Assembly (NCBI GenBank): GCA_027924585.1
Contig: BSBM01000068.1
Location: 11,494,001 to 11,558,000 of the forward strand
DNA from: Larix kaempferi
Lineage: Eukaryota > Streptophyta > Pinopsida > Pinales > Pinaceae
Reading direction: 5' to 3'
DNA: 64,000 nt
The notes under the pieces were generated by a model. That model was not told where the DNA came from. It made no database searches and saw only the letters and a list, made by a program, of their open reading frames with translations. This document shows, piece by piece, positions 23,398-32,290 of the stretch (position 1 is the first letter of the stretch; each line of letters begins with the position of its first letter). The position numbers and the translations under genes are program-made.

Positions 23398-23515
23398 ACA
23401 AGTCAGGTCCCTTCTGCTGATGAAATTGCTGGTATTCAGGTCCCTTCTGCATCTTTTGCAAGTCAGGTCCCTTCTGCTGATGAAATTGCTGGTATTCAGG
23501 TCCCTTCTGCTGATG
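23398..23515. repeat. 61-bp direct duplication
   Basis: CAAGTCAGGTCCCTTCTGCT followed by GATGAAATTGCTGGTATTCA occurs at about 23399 and again at about 23459. A third CAGGTCCCTTCTGCTGATGA follows at about 23497. Confidence 0.9.
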
Positions 23516-23767
23516 AAAAATCACAATCTTTTGCTTGAAAAAGACTCGGAGGGTTCTAAAGAAGAATGACAGTTTATCCCCCTCACAGGCCTAATTTTTG
23601 ACTTGTCCTCAAGTCAAACAAGATTTGCATTATTTGTAAAACAAAACAGGAAATGGAAAAAGAAGATTTTTTTTTGGGAATTTTCAATGGCCAGGCAAGC
23701 CTGGTTTTCCACAGAAAATTCCAGTTTATATTGTGCCAGCGAACTGGTTTTCACAACTAAACTGCCT

Positions 23768-23768
<1 letters not shown>

Positions 23769-23799
<31 letters not shown>

Positions 23800-23806
23800 T
23801 TTTTAA
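23769..23806. repeat. TA microsatellite followed by a T-run
   Basis: About 11 TA units and then a T stretch, just downstream of the gag-pol stop codon on the minus strand. Confidence 0.9.
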
Positions 23807-23850
23807 TTTTTTTTTGCTTTTTGTTTTATTTGCTAGCTGTATCAGAGCAG

Positions 23851-26800
23851 CTAAGGAGCAGGTGAGGGAAAAACACTGAGGTGTTTATCCAGCACTTGCA
23901 GTTCCTTTTGCTGTGAAATCTGTTGGACAAAATCTGCCATGTTGATAGGTTTGTGGTACAGCTTGAGCCGGTGGCCATTGACCACAAAGTTATGTGCTTC
24001 ATCATCTATGGTTTGAAGTTTTACTGCACCATTGTCATAGACATCTACAATCTCATATGGACCAAGCCAATGAGTAGTAAATTTGGCTTTGAAGTCCTTA
24101 AACTTGGAGTCAAACAACAGTGCCCAGTCACCAATGTGAAATTGCTTCTTTTTGATAAACTTGTCATGCCATTGAGCTCTCTGCTGTTGTATCAGAATAT
24201 TGTGTTCTATGGCAGCTTGCCTCATCTCATCCAGCTGATTCAGCTGAAGTATTCTTTCTTGTTGAGCTTCTGAAAGGTCTATGCCCAAATCTGCTGCTAA
24301 CTTGAAAGTATGAACTTGAAACTCAATGGGAAGGAGGACTTGCTTACCATAAACCAGTTGATAAGGAGAAAACCCAGTACTGTTCTTCCAAGTGATCCTA
24401 TATGCCCATAAAGCTTCAGTAAGCTTTGCTGACCAGTCCTTCCTATGCATCTGAACAGTCTTAGTGATGATGCCTTCTAGGGTTTTATTTGTAGATTCCA
24501 CTTGTCCATTGGCTTGTGGATGGTAAGGAGTGGACTTCCTGTGCTTGATCTTATATTTTTCTGCTATCTCTTGCACTAATTTGGAAGTAAATTGGGCACC
24601 TTGATCAGTCACAATTTCCCTAGGCACCCCAAATCTAACAAAAATCTCTTCAAACAGAAAATTTACCACAGTTTGCTCCGTAGCTCTTGGTAAAGGCTTG
24701 GCCTCTACCCATTTAGTAACATAGTCTGTGCAGACCAGAATGTATTTCTGTCCATGTGATGGTGGATGAATGAGACCAATGAAGTCAAGGGCCCACTTGT
24801 TAAATGGTTCAATGAGAATCTGTGGTTGGAGTGGCATTTCATCTGACCGGACTGGGCGTCCCATTCGTTGACAAGTGTCACAACTTCTGACATACCTTTT
24901 TGCATCTTTGAAAATGGAAGGCCAATAATACCCCAAATTGAGTATTTTATATGCTGTCCTTTTGTCGGCAAAATGGCCACCACATGGTTCATCATGGCAC
25001 GCCTTTAAAATATCCAAGATTTCATCCTGTCGGACACATCTTCTTATGATTAAGTCATATCCTGTATAAAAGAGATCACCATTAATCCAGATATGCCTAG
25101 CACTTTGTTTAATAATCTTCTTTTTTTCTTTAGAGGTCATTGATGGTGGTAGTTGGCCTGAGGACAAATAATTGGCAATGTCAGTATACCAAGGAGTGAT
25201 AACAGAAATTGCAAATAGATGCTCATCAGGAAAACTATCTAAAACCGGAAAAACCTCACCAGTATTGTGTAAGCGAGACAAGAAATCTGCCACCTGATTT
25301 TCTCGTCCAGGCCTATCTAAAACAGTGATATTGAACTCCTGCAATAATAACAACCATATAGTAATCCGACCATTAGTGATAGATTTATTCATTAAATAGT
25401 GTAAAGCTGAATGATCTGTATGAACAAATACTTCATAGCCCGTGATATAATGGCGGAATTTGTTTACAGCATGAACCACTGCCAACATCTCTTTTTCAGT
25501 GACTGTATAATTCAGCTCTACAGGTGCCAAATTTTTACTAATGAAATAGATAGCATAAGTCAAAGTATGTTCTTTTTGGCCCAATGAGGCTCCTATTGCA
25601 GTAGCAGACGCATCAGTGGAAATATGGAAAGGAAATGTCCAATTTGGTCCCCTTAAAATGGGAGCAGTGGAGAGATTTTCCTTAAGTGTCTGAAATGCAG
25701 ATTTACAGTCAGTATCCCAAGTAAAACACACGTCCTTTGAAAGCAATTTAAACAATGGCAGGGCTATCTTACTAAAATTTGCAATGAATCTACGATAATA
25801 TCCTGCATACCCTAAAAAGCTTCTCACATCTGTTTGAGTTGTGGGTTCAGACAGATTTTTAATGACTTGAATTTTAGCAGGATCTACTTTTATTCCAGAC
25901 GAAGAAATGTGGTGTCCTAAAACTATCCCTTCAGTCATCATCATAAAACACTTTTCATTACTCAGGGAAAGGTTTGATTCAACACATCTTTTCAGAATTT
26001 TCTCTAAGTTTGCTAAGGAATTTTCAAAGGTACTTCCATATACAGAAAAGTCATCCATGTAAACCTCAACACACTCATGAATCAGATCTGCAAAAATGGC
26101 TAAAACAGCTCGCTGAAAGGTAGCTGGGGCATTACATAAGCCAAAAGGTAAAACTTTGTAGGCATAGGTGCCCCAGGGACATGTAAAGGTGGTCTTGTCT
26201 TGGTCTTCGTTTGCAATACTAATCTGATTATAACCATTGAAGCCATCTAAAAATGAAAAATATTCCTTTCCAGCTAAAGCATCCAGTACTTGATCAATGA
26301 AAGGCAATGGAAAATAGTCTTTTAAAGTTGCCTTATTCAATTCCCTGTAATCGATGCATATACGCCATTTACCATTTTTTTTAGGAACAACAACCAAGGG
26401 TGAAACCCATTGGCTGTCGGAGATGGGATAAATAAATCCTACTTTTAACAACTTCTGTAACTCGTCTTTGACTATTTCCTTTAGCATAGGATTCATTTTG
26501 CGTTGTGGCTGTCTCAAGGGTCGTATTGTGTCATCTAGGTAAATATGGTGTGTGCATGTTTCAGGATGAATGCCTGGCATATCAGTATACTCCCAGGAAA
26601 ATGCATGGGAATATTGCTTCAGCAAAGTGGTCAACTGTTCTTCCTGTAATGTGGTAAGATGTGCACCTATGTTCAGAGTTTTGCCTGGACTGATTTCTAT
26701 AGTTTTACTGTGAATATTGGTGATAGAATGAACATTAAAAATGTCATCAAATGCTAATGCTAGGGAATGAACATTGCAATTTTCCTGGAAATTATGACCC

Positions 26801-29493
26801 ATAACTTGTTCTGCTACAGCATATTCCATTTCTCGTAATTCTGCAGAAATATCAGGTTCAGCAATAAAATGATCCATTAGATCTTCGTGGTTGTCTTCTT
26901 GGAAATCGAAGTACTGATTTATACTCAAAACAGGCTGAATTACATCTTCTTCTTGTTCTTTGGTTTCACTAATCCATGACAGCTGATCTAAGGTGGAAGG
27001 TCGTTGGGCAGAAGGGTAAAGTGTAATCTGTTTCCTCTCTGTCCCATGTGAAATAAGCATGCTTCCTGATCGACATCCTATAAAAGCATCTGCTGTTGCC
27101 AGCCAGGGTCTGCCAAGGATCAATGGGTGACCTCCTAAGTTGGATTTTGGTTGTAGGACTATAAAATCAACAGGATATTGCCAGGAGTCTAGAGAAACAA
27201 TAATATCTTCTAAGACTCCTTCAGGTGTAATCTTAGACCTATCAGCCAATTCTAAGACAGTTGTGGTGGGTCTGAGATTCGTCAAGTGAAGGTAATTCAT
27301 TGTCTCCAGGGTCATGACGTTAATGGCAACACCTAAATCGATCAATGTTTTTGGAATGGAAAAGTTATTAATGGTAATTGTAACCATTGGAATTCCAGGA
27401 TCTACATATTTCTCAATGAAAACGGTGTTGGACATTAACCCTGCTAGATTGCCTACCACGTGAATTTTTGATGGGTCTTTTCTTCTTTTGTTAAGACAGA
27501 GTTCTTTAACTGCTTTAGTGTAAATCGGGATATCTTTTAGAGCCTGCAGTAAAGGAATTTTAACATATACATTTGTTAACTCATTCAGAACATCAAAGTC
27601 AGGTAAGGAAATCGAAGGTTTCTCCTTGATTAACCTCTCAGGAAATGGAGGTGGATAAGATGCTATTGTGTTCCCTTGTTGACTGTGATTTTCTAACTGA
27701 GATTTTTCTGTATTCAATTTTTTTGGAGTTTTGTCTTTTGCTGGTGATTCTTCTAAGATAACAGGAGACTGCTTTTCTAAGGTTTTACCAGATCTCAAAT
27801 TGATGTTTTGCAGTGGAAGAATGGAGTAGGGAAGCACTGTCCCATCATCAACATTATACATGGGCCTGTCAGTTTTATTATTTGGATTGGGCATTGGCTG
27901 AGCTGGCAGTTGTGTAGGCCGAGGTGGAGGCTGATTAGATGGAAGCTGAAGTTGTTGATGTGGTGTACTCAATTGAGGAGCCATATTATTGGGCTGTTGA
28001 AAAGATGGAGTTTGAAAAGGTGGGGCTTGATAAGGAGTTTGGACTTGTTGCTGCTGGTATTGGGGATAGGCTGAAGGTTGTTGGTATGGCTGCAAGTAAG
28101 CCTGCTGATATGTTTGATTACCATGGGCATAACCTCTCCAATTTGGAGCAGATTGGGTTAATGGAGGAGACCAAGTTTGCCAAGGCATGGGTGTATTCCA
28201 TGAATTCTGAACTGGAGTCTGATAATTTGTATTAAATTGCTGCATGGGATCTTGAGACATACCTGAGAATCGTGGCTGCCAAGGTATCCTTTGTCCCATG
28301 AAGTAAAGAGACTCCATGCTGTGATTTTCCTCCAGTCGAACTGCCTGCAGTTCCTTCAATCTAGGGCAATCATCAGTTTTGTGATTAAAAGTGCATAAGC
28401 CACAAATTTCAACAGTATTTAAAGGACACTCTCTAAGTGGGTGTTTCTTTCTACATTTAGGACAAAAAATAGACAAAGCCTGATCTTGTTGGTCCTGTTG
28501 CTCTTGCCTCTTCTTGGTTTTTGTTGCCTCAACTTGTGTACCTAAGGTGCTTAACAAATCAGTCTTGAAATCTTCTAGCAGATTCCCAAGCTCAGCTCTA
28601 GAAATACCACTGTTTGCAGATTTAGTTGCTTTGGTATTGCTATCTCTTTTCCCAGTTCGAGCCTTTCCTCTGGAATACTTCTGACATAAGTCCTGTATCT
28701 CATCAAAAGGAAGGTAAGAAATGTCACCTTTTCCCATAACATTTAAAATATCCAAATACTCTTCTCTTATTCCTTTCAAAAATATTGTTCTAATCATTTC
28801 AGGTGTTAAAGAATTGTATTTAGATTTCTGTAAATTGTATGAGAACCTTTCCAAATATTCCTCCAAACTCTCATCTTCCTGTTGAGTCATGCCAAAAATG
28901 TCATCTTTCAAACCCTTTGATCTGCAATATGCTTGATATTTTCGAAGAAAGATCTTCCTCATGTCATCCCAGCTAGTGATAGAGTGTTCTCCTAAACCCA
29001 TGAACCATTTCAAGGCAGCTGCTTTAAGAGTAGCAGGGAAAAGACGGAGCTTATGGGTGTCATCAGTATATCCATAAGTTCGACACAAGATGTCAAATTC
29101 GAATAGGAAAGAGTCAGGATCCTCAGAGGTCATGCCATAAAAGTTTGGTAAGACAGAGGGTGGAATATTCTTCATTTTCACCTCTTCCCCTAGGATAACA
29201 CTAGTGTCTAAGATAGGAAATTTAAAGGTGGCCTCCTGATCTTCTGTTATTCCTTCATCCCTCACATGTCTTCTTTCTTCTTCCCTTCGCTCTTGTCTGC
29301 GTTTGTTTTCTATTTCTAACATCCTCTCGTATTCCCTTCTCTGTTCTGCAGTTGGCCCTTTTGATGTTTCTTCCTCAGACATTTTAAATTTACCAACTGT
29401 TGAGATGAACCCTTTTGGAAGAGAAGCTCCTGTTATTTCTGTTTTTGGGGGGTTTTTAATAAATCTACCTTTCTCGTCTCTTAATCTAAACAT
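23851..29493 (-). CDS. Gag-Pol polyprotein of the nested Athila/Tat element, about 1880 aa
   Basis: One uninterrupted frame. I chose the ATG at 29493 (MFRLRDEKGRFIKNPPK); the frame is open further up, but that part overlaps the primer-binding site. Gag domain: about residues 60-270 (LKAAALKWFMGLGEHSITSW). Cysteine/histidine knuckle region: CPKCRKKHPLRECP and CGLCTFNHKTDDC around residues 340-380, then a long proline/glutamine-rich stretch. Protease: near residue 717, with LIDLGVAINVM, the D-L-G form typical of Athila rather than DTG/DSG. Reverse transcriptase: YMDD at about 1145-1148 (26051-26062). RNase H: ISTDASATAIGASLGQ. Integrase: HHCC region (HDEPCGGHFADKR, CDTCQRMG) and catalytic D near 1570 (WALDFIGL), D near 1630 (TDQGAQF) and E at 1666 (GQVESTNK), giving D-x35-E. 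All catalytic motifs are present. It would make virus-like particles, copy the RNA and integrate the DNA. Confidence 0.95.
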   Translation of the reverse strand: MFRLRDEKGRFIKNPPKTEITGASLPKGFISTVGKFKMSEEETSKGPTAEQRREYERMLEIENKRRQERREEERRHVRDEGITEDQEATFKFPILDTSVILGEEVKMKNIPPSVLPNFYGMTSEDPDSFLFEFDILCRTYGYTDDTHKLRLFPATLKAAALKWFMGLGEHSITSWDDMRKIFLRKYQAYCRSKGLKDDIFGMTQQEDESLEEYLERFSYNLQKSKYNSLTPEMIRTIFLKGIREEYLDILNVMGKGDISYLPFDEIQDLCQKYSRGKARTGKRDSNTKATKSANSGISRAELGNLLEDFKTDLLSTLGTQVEATKTKKRQEQQDQQDQALSIFCPKCRKKHPLRECPLNTVEICGLCTFNHKTDDCPRLKELQAVRLEENHSMESLYFMGQRIPWQPRFSGMSQDPMQQFNTNYQTPVQNSWNTPMPWQTWSPPLTQSAPNWRGYAHGNQTYQQAYLQPYQQPSAYPQYQQQQVQTPYQAPPFQTPSFQQPNNMAPQLSTPHQQLQLPSNQPPPRPTQLPAQPMPNPNNKTDRPMYNVDDGTVLPYSILPLQNINLRSGKTLEKQSPVILEESPAKDKTPKKLNTEKSQLENHSQQGNTIASYPPPFPERLIKEKPSISLPDFDVLNELTNVYVKIPLLQALKDIPIYTKAVKELCLNKRRKDPSKIHVVGNLAGLMSNTVFIEKYVDPGIPMVTITINNFSIPKTLIDLGVAINVMTLETMNYLHLTNLRPTTTVLELADRSKITPEGVLEDIIVSLDSWQYPVDFIVLQPKSNLGGHPLILGRPWLATADAFIGCRSGSMLISHGTERKQITLYPSAQRPSTLDQLSWISETKEQEEDVIQPVLSINQYFDFQEDNHEDLMDHFIAEPDISAELREMEYAVAEQVMGHNFQENCNVHSLALAFDDIFNVHSITNIHSKTIEISPGKTLNIGAHLTTLQEEQLTTLLKQYSHAFSWEYTDMPGIHPETCTHHIYLDDTIRPLRQPQRKMNPMLKEIVKDELQKLLKVGFIYPISDSQWVSPLVVVPKKNGKWRICIDYRELNKATLKDYFPLPFIDQVLDALAGKEYFSFLDGFNGYNQISIANEDQDKTTFTCPWGTYAYKVLPFGLCNAPATFQRAVLAIFADLIHECVEVYMDDFSVYGSTFENSLANLEKILKRCVESNLSLSNEKCFMMMTEGIVLGHHISSSGIKVDPAKIQVIKNLSEPTTQTDVRSFLGYAGYYRRFIANFSKIALPLFKLLSKDVCFTWDTDCKSAFQTLKENLSTAPILRGPNWTFPFHISTDASATAIGASLGQKEHTLTYAIYFISKNLAPVELNYTVTEKEMLAVVHAVNKFRHYITGYEVFVHTDHSALHYLMNKSITNGRITIWLLLLQEFNITVLDRPGRENQVADFLSRLHNTGEVFPVLDSFPDEHLFAISVITPWYTDIANYLSSGQLPPSMTSKEKKKIIKQSARHIWINGDLFYTGYDLIIRRCVRQDEILDILKACHDEPCGGHFADKRTAYKILNLGYYWPSIFKDAKRYVRSCDTCQRMGRPVRSDEMPLQPQILIEPFNKWALDFIGLIHPPSHGQKYILVCTDYVTKWVEAKPLPRATEQTVVNFLFEEIFVRFGVPREIVTDQGAQFTSKLVQEIAEKYKIKHRKSTPYHPQANGQVESTNKTLEGIITKTVQMHRKDWSAKLTEALWAYRITWKNSTGFSPYQLVYGKQVLLPIEFQVHTFKLAADLGIDLSEAQQERILQLNQLDEMRQAAIEHNILIQQQRAQWHDKFIKKKQFHIGDWALLFDSKFKDFKAKFTTHWLGPYEIVDVYDNGAVKLQTIDDEAHNFVVNGHRLKLYHKPINMADFVQQISQQKELQVLDKHLSVFPSPAP

Positions 29494-29579
29494 AAAAGTG
29501 AAATCTAACCTGTGTTTTTGTTTGAAAATTTTTGTTTTTATCAGAAAACTAAAGTTCCTAAGTCTACTTCTACAGTGCC

Positions 29580-29597
29580 TCCCCGGCAACGGCGCCA
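29580..29597 (-). other. Primer-binding site, tRNA-Asp type, of the nested element
   Basis: On the minus strand TGGCGCCGTTGCCGGGGA begins 3 bp after the 5' LTR. It is the canonical Athila/Tat primer site. Confidence 0.93.
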
Positions 29598-29600
29598 AAA

Positions 29601-30940
29601 TGTTGGGCTCTGATCTATCAGTATTAATCAGAACTTGAATTTAAAATCAATCCGGGTTTGTGAACTTCGAGACACATCCAAGTTTAGGACAGAGAAGCTG
29701 GACTCATTTAGAATTTAGCTATCTGTGATTAAATCTACTGACAAAAACTGAGATACTGTAGCTCATAGAGACAAAATCCTCTTACAAGGGTAATTTCATT
29801 GTTTCCTTTTTAAGCATTCAGTAATTGATTTGTGAAAGCATGAAAGACTGAGGTAAAAATTAATTAAACAACAAATCTATAAACCCTAAGATTTAAACTG
29901 CAAGATTCTATCATAACTGAAAGTCAATTACCAATCAATTTCTCTTACAAGACAATGTTCATAATTTGTAAATGTCTTTTTACCATTTCAGTATCAAATA
30001 AACAGCAATGAACAATTCACAGAGGTCGTGGTCTGAACCATTCAATATCCGTAGCATTTAACCAGTGAAGAAGAACGTTTATCCAATATTGCCAGTGATA
30101 TACAGTGTGACAGAATTTGTGATTCAAATCATAAATAAAAGGAACAGAGCATCAATAGAATCGATTAAAACTTGACTGAACTTGTTCTACAATTTATAAA
30201 CTGGAAATTACATTAAAATGCATACCCAAATCGATCTACCAGCAACAGGAAAGTGTGAGAGTTTGACGATGGGGGCCCTCCAAAGCCTTGCTCAACACAC
30301 ATTAAAAGACTTCACAGAACTTAAAGCTTCGTATTCATTCACCAGAATCGTTTTACACAGAGATACCACGCAGTTTGGAAGCACAAGTGCGTTCCTCTTC
30401 AAAATCGTGATCCCCTTTCTCATTGTATTGCAAATGATTTATACAAATTCTAAATCAAACTGAAATTGCTATAAACCTGCATCTAATTAATACTAAGATC
30501 TAATCAAGACCATCCTCAGAATCGTGGAAGTCCACAAAATCAGCATTGTTCCTTCTTTTGTGTTGAACGCAGAACAGGTGGCCACCTTTGACTCTGCTTG
30601 ACTCGACATCTGCACAGGCCACTTCACCTGACTGTTGGATGTTCATCCATCTGTGGACATTAAGGATCCATTCTTGATATTTCGTTTCCCTCCTAACTGC
30701 CCTGCAATTACTCAACTTTGGAAGTAATACGGGAAGTTAGTACATCCCGTAATTTTAGTAAAAATCCTAGTTAAAATGCCTAAAAATCACAAAACTCAAT
30801 TTATTAATAAGCAAATGACATTATACCTCTTTGACCAAGGTTTATAGGTGAACTTTAAGGCTTTCTACTCAAAAATGGAAATTTTATGAAGGAAATGAAG
30901 GTTATCTAAGAGGCAAAAAGGGGTCAAATAGTGCCCAACA
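29601..30940 (-). repeat. 5' LTR of the nested Athila/Tat element
   Basis: 1340 bp, the partner of 18946-20285, followed on the plus strand by the target duplication GTGAG. The minus-strand promoter is not obvious; TTTATAAATTG near 30193-30204 is a weak TATA candidate. Confidence 0.95.
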
Positions 30941-31614
30941 GTGAGCTATTTGTTTTTTTCATTATATATGCATATGTTTTTGTTTGAAGGATGGAGGTGC
31001 AGAGATAAGTAAGAAGCTAAGACGAACTCACTGTAGCATTGCTATAGTGTAATAGCCAGCCGGAAGTCTCTGCAAATCTGAACCATGTTTATAGTTTATG
31101 CAATAGCAGTAGATTTGTTTATGCCTTCTATTTTCATGAATAAATCAAAGATTCAAGATGATGATTATGTGGTGCAGTAAGAGCCACACATATTACTATT
31201 TCATCTTTTGCAGGAAGAGTGGAAAGAGGAATGAGGCTTGGTGAATGAAGATTTTATTGAAGGATTCAAGAGGATTCGAGGGGAATCCACTGAAGAGAGA
31301 ATACACAAGACTCAAAAATTTCAAAAAGGGGGTATGTAATATGTTACTCAATTCATAAAAATACATCCTTTAGCACTAAAATACAATTTTTGAGGATCCA
31401 TAGCTCAACTGCGGAACCTTAAAAAATATACATGGATTGTTGATTTTATTTGTTATTTGATGTATTACATTGAAATTATATCCATAAAAACATTCACTTC
31501 CATCTAAATCGCCATTTTAGTGAAAAATTGGCTATTTGGGCATTTTGGCATGTTGGGCTTACTGAAAACGTAGTCATGACAGTTGTGTTTTGAGAGACCG
31601 TATGGACACATTTT

Positions 31615-32290
31615 TAAAACCTGTTTCTATCCAAAGTAGACATTGGAATCTAGTTTCTAACGAAATTTAAATTTTTCAATTTGGATATCAAACGAAAAAG
31701 TTATGGTCGAAATACTGACTGGGTGTAGGGTAAACAACTCAATAACACAGTTGGGACAGTCAATTTTTGGGTGCCTAAATGGATAAATTTTTTAAACCTG
31801 TTTCTAAGGCATATTTGCCTATGAATCTAGTCTACAACACAATTTGAATCACTCAAATCCGATATCATACGAGGAAGTTATGCCCAAAATACTAACCGCC
31901 TATCATAAATCAGCATTCTCGGAACTCTGCCTCATCGGCTGTACTTTGGCATATTCGACCCATCAATTATTATTGAATTAAAAACCTGTTTCTATTGGAG
32001 GTACATATGGGAATCTACTTTAACCTCCAAGTGTAATGGAGTCAATCCGTCAACAAACGAAAAAGTTATGCTCAAATCACTGATTGTTGGTCTAGGCTGG
32101 AAATTGCAACCAGTCTGTCTTACATGATGTTCTTTAGTAGATTTGGAATACCATATTAATGCATTTTCAAAACTTGTTTCTACTGGAGTTAGCCCTATGA
32201 ATCCACTTTCATTTGGCTTTGGAACCACTCAAATCGGTTTTAAAGTGAAGAAGTTATTCACAAATTACCGTTGGGTTGTCTAAGGTGGCC
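31615..32290. repeat. Degenerate tandem repeat, about 177-188 bp, four copies
   Basis: CCTGTTTCTA (or a close variant) recurs at about 31620, 31797, 31985 and 32173. In each unit it is followed by a GAATCTAGTTT-like word and then by ATCAAACGAAAAAGTTATG or a variant. The copies are strongly diverged but keep the order of the motifs. The GAAAAAGTTATG phrase resembles one near 5100. Confidence 0.75.

Larger units (their letters stand above)
21884..23850 (-). other. Spacer between gag-pol and the additional ORF of the nested element
   Basis: About 2 kb without a long frame. It has three to four degenerate 75-80-bp copies around 22150-22390 (words CCTGTAGCTYACAA and TTCAGCAAATGGT or equivalents), a 61-bp duplication and a TA microsatellite. 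A minus-strand frame at 21934-22170 (EDNAQEKRQPVKEEAV and so on) could be an upstream exon of the additional ORF, but I cannot show splice sites convincingly. Confidence 0.5.
18946..30940 (-). mobile_element. Intact Athila/Tat-type Ty3/gypsy retrotransposon, nested, TSD GTGAG
   Basis: An 11,995-bp minus-strand element with 1340-bp LTRs (TGTTGGGC...GCCCAACA) at both ends. The target duplication GTGAG is at 18941-18945 and 30941-30945. Read on the minus strand the order is 5' LTR (29601-30940), tRNA-Asp primer site (29580-29597), gag-pol (29493-23851), spacer of about 2 kb, an extra ORF (21883-20384), polypurine tract (20297-20286) and 3' LTR (20285-18946). I count fewer than 20 differences between the LTRs (about 98.7% identity). 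The two long frames are free of stops, so the copy looks young and possibly autonomous. It interrupts the outer element 74 bp after that element's left LTR. Confidence 0.96.

Noticed and set aside
29494-29598. N-terminal extension of the nested gag-pol (MAPLPGRH...)
   Set aside because: It starts at a TTG and translates the tRNA primer-binding site; the first ATG in frame is at 29493.
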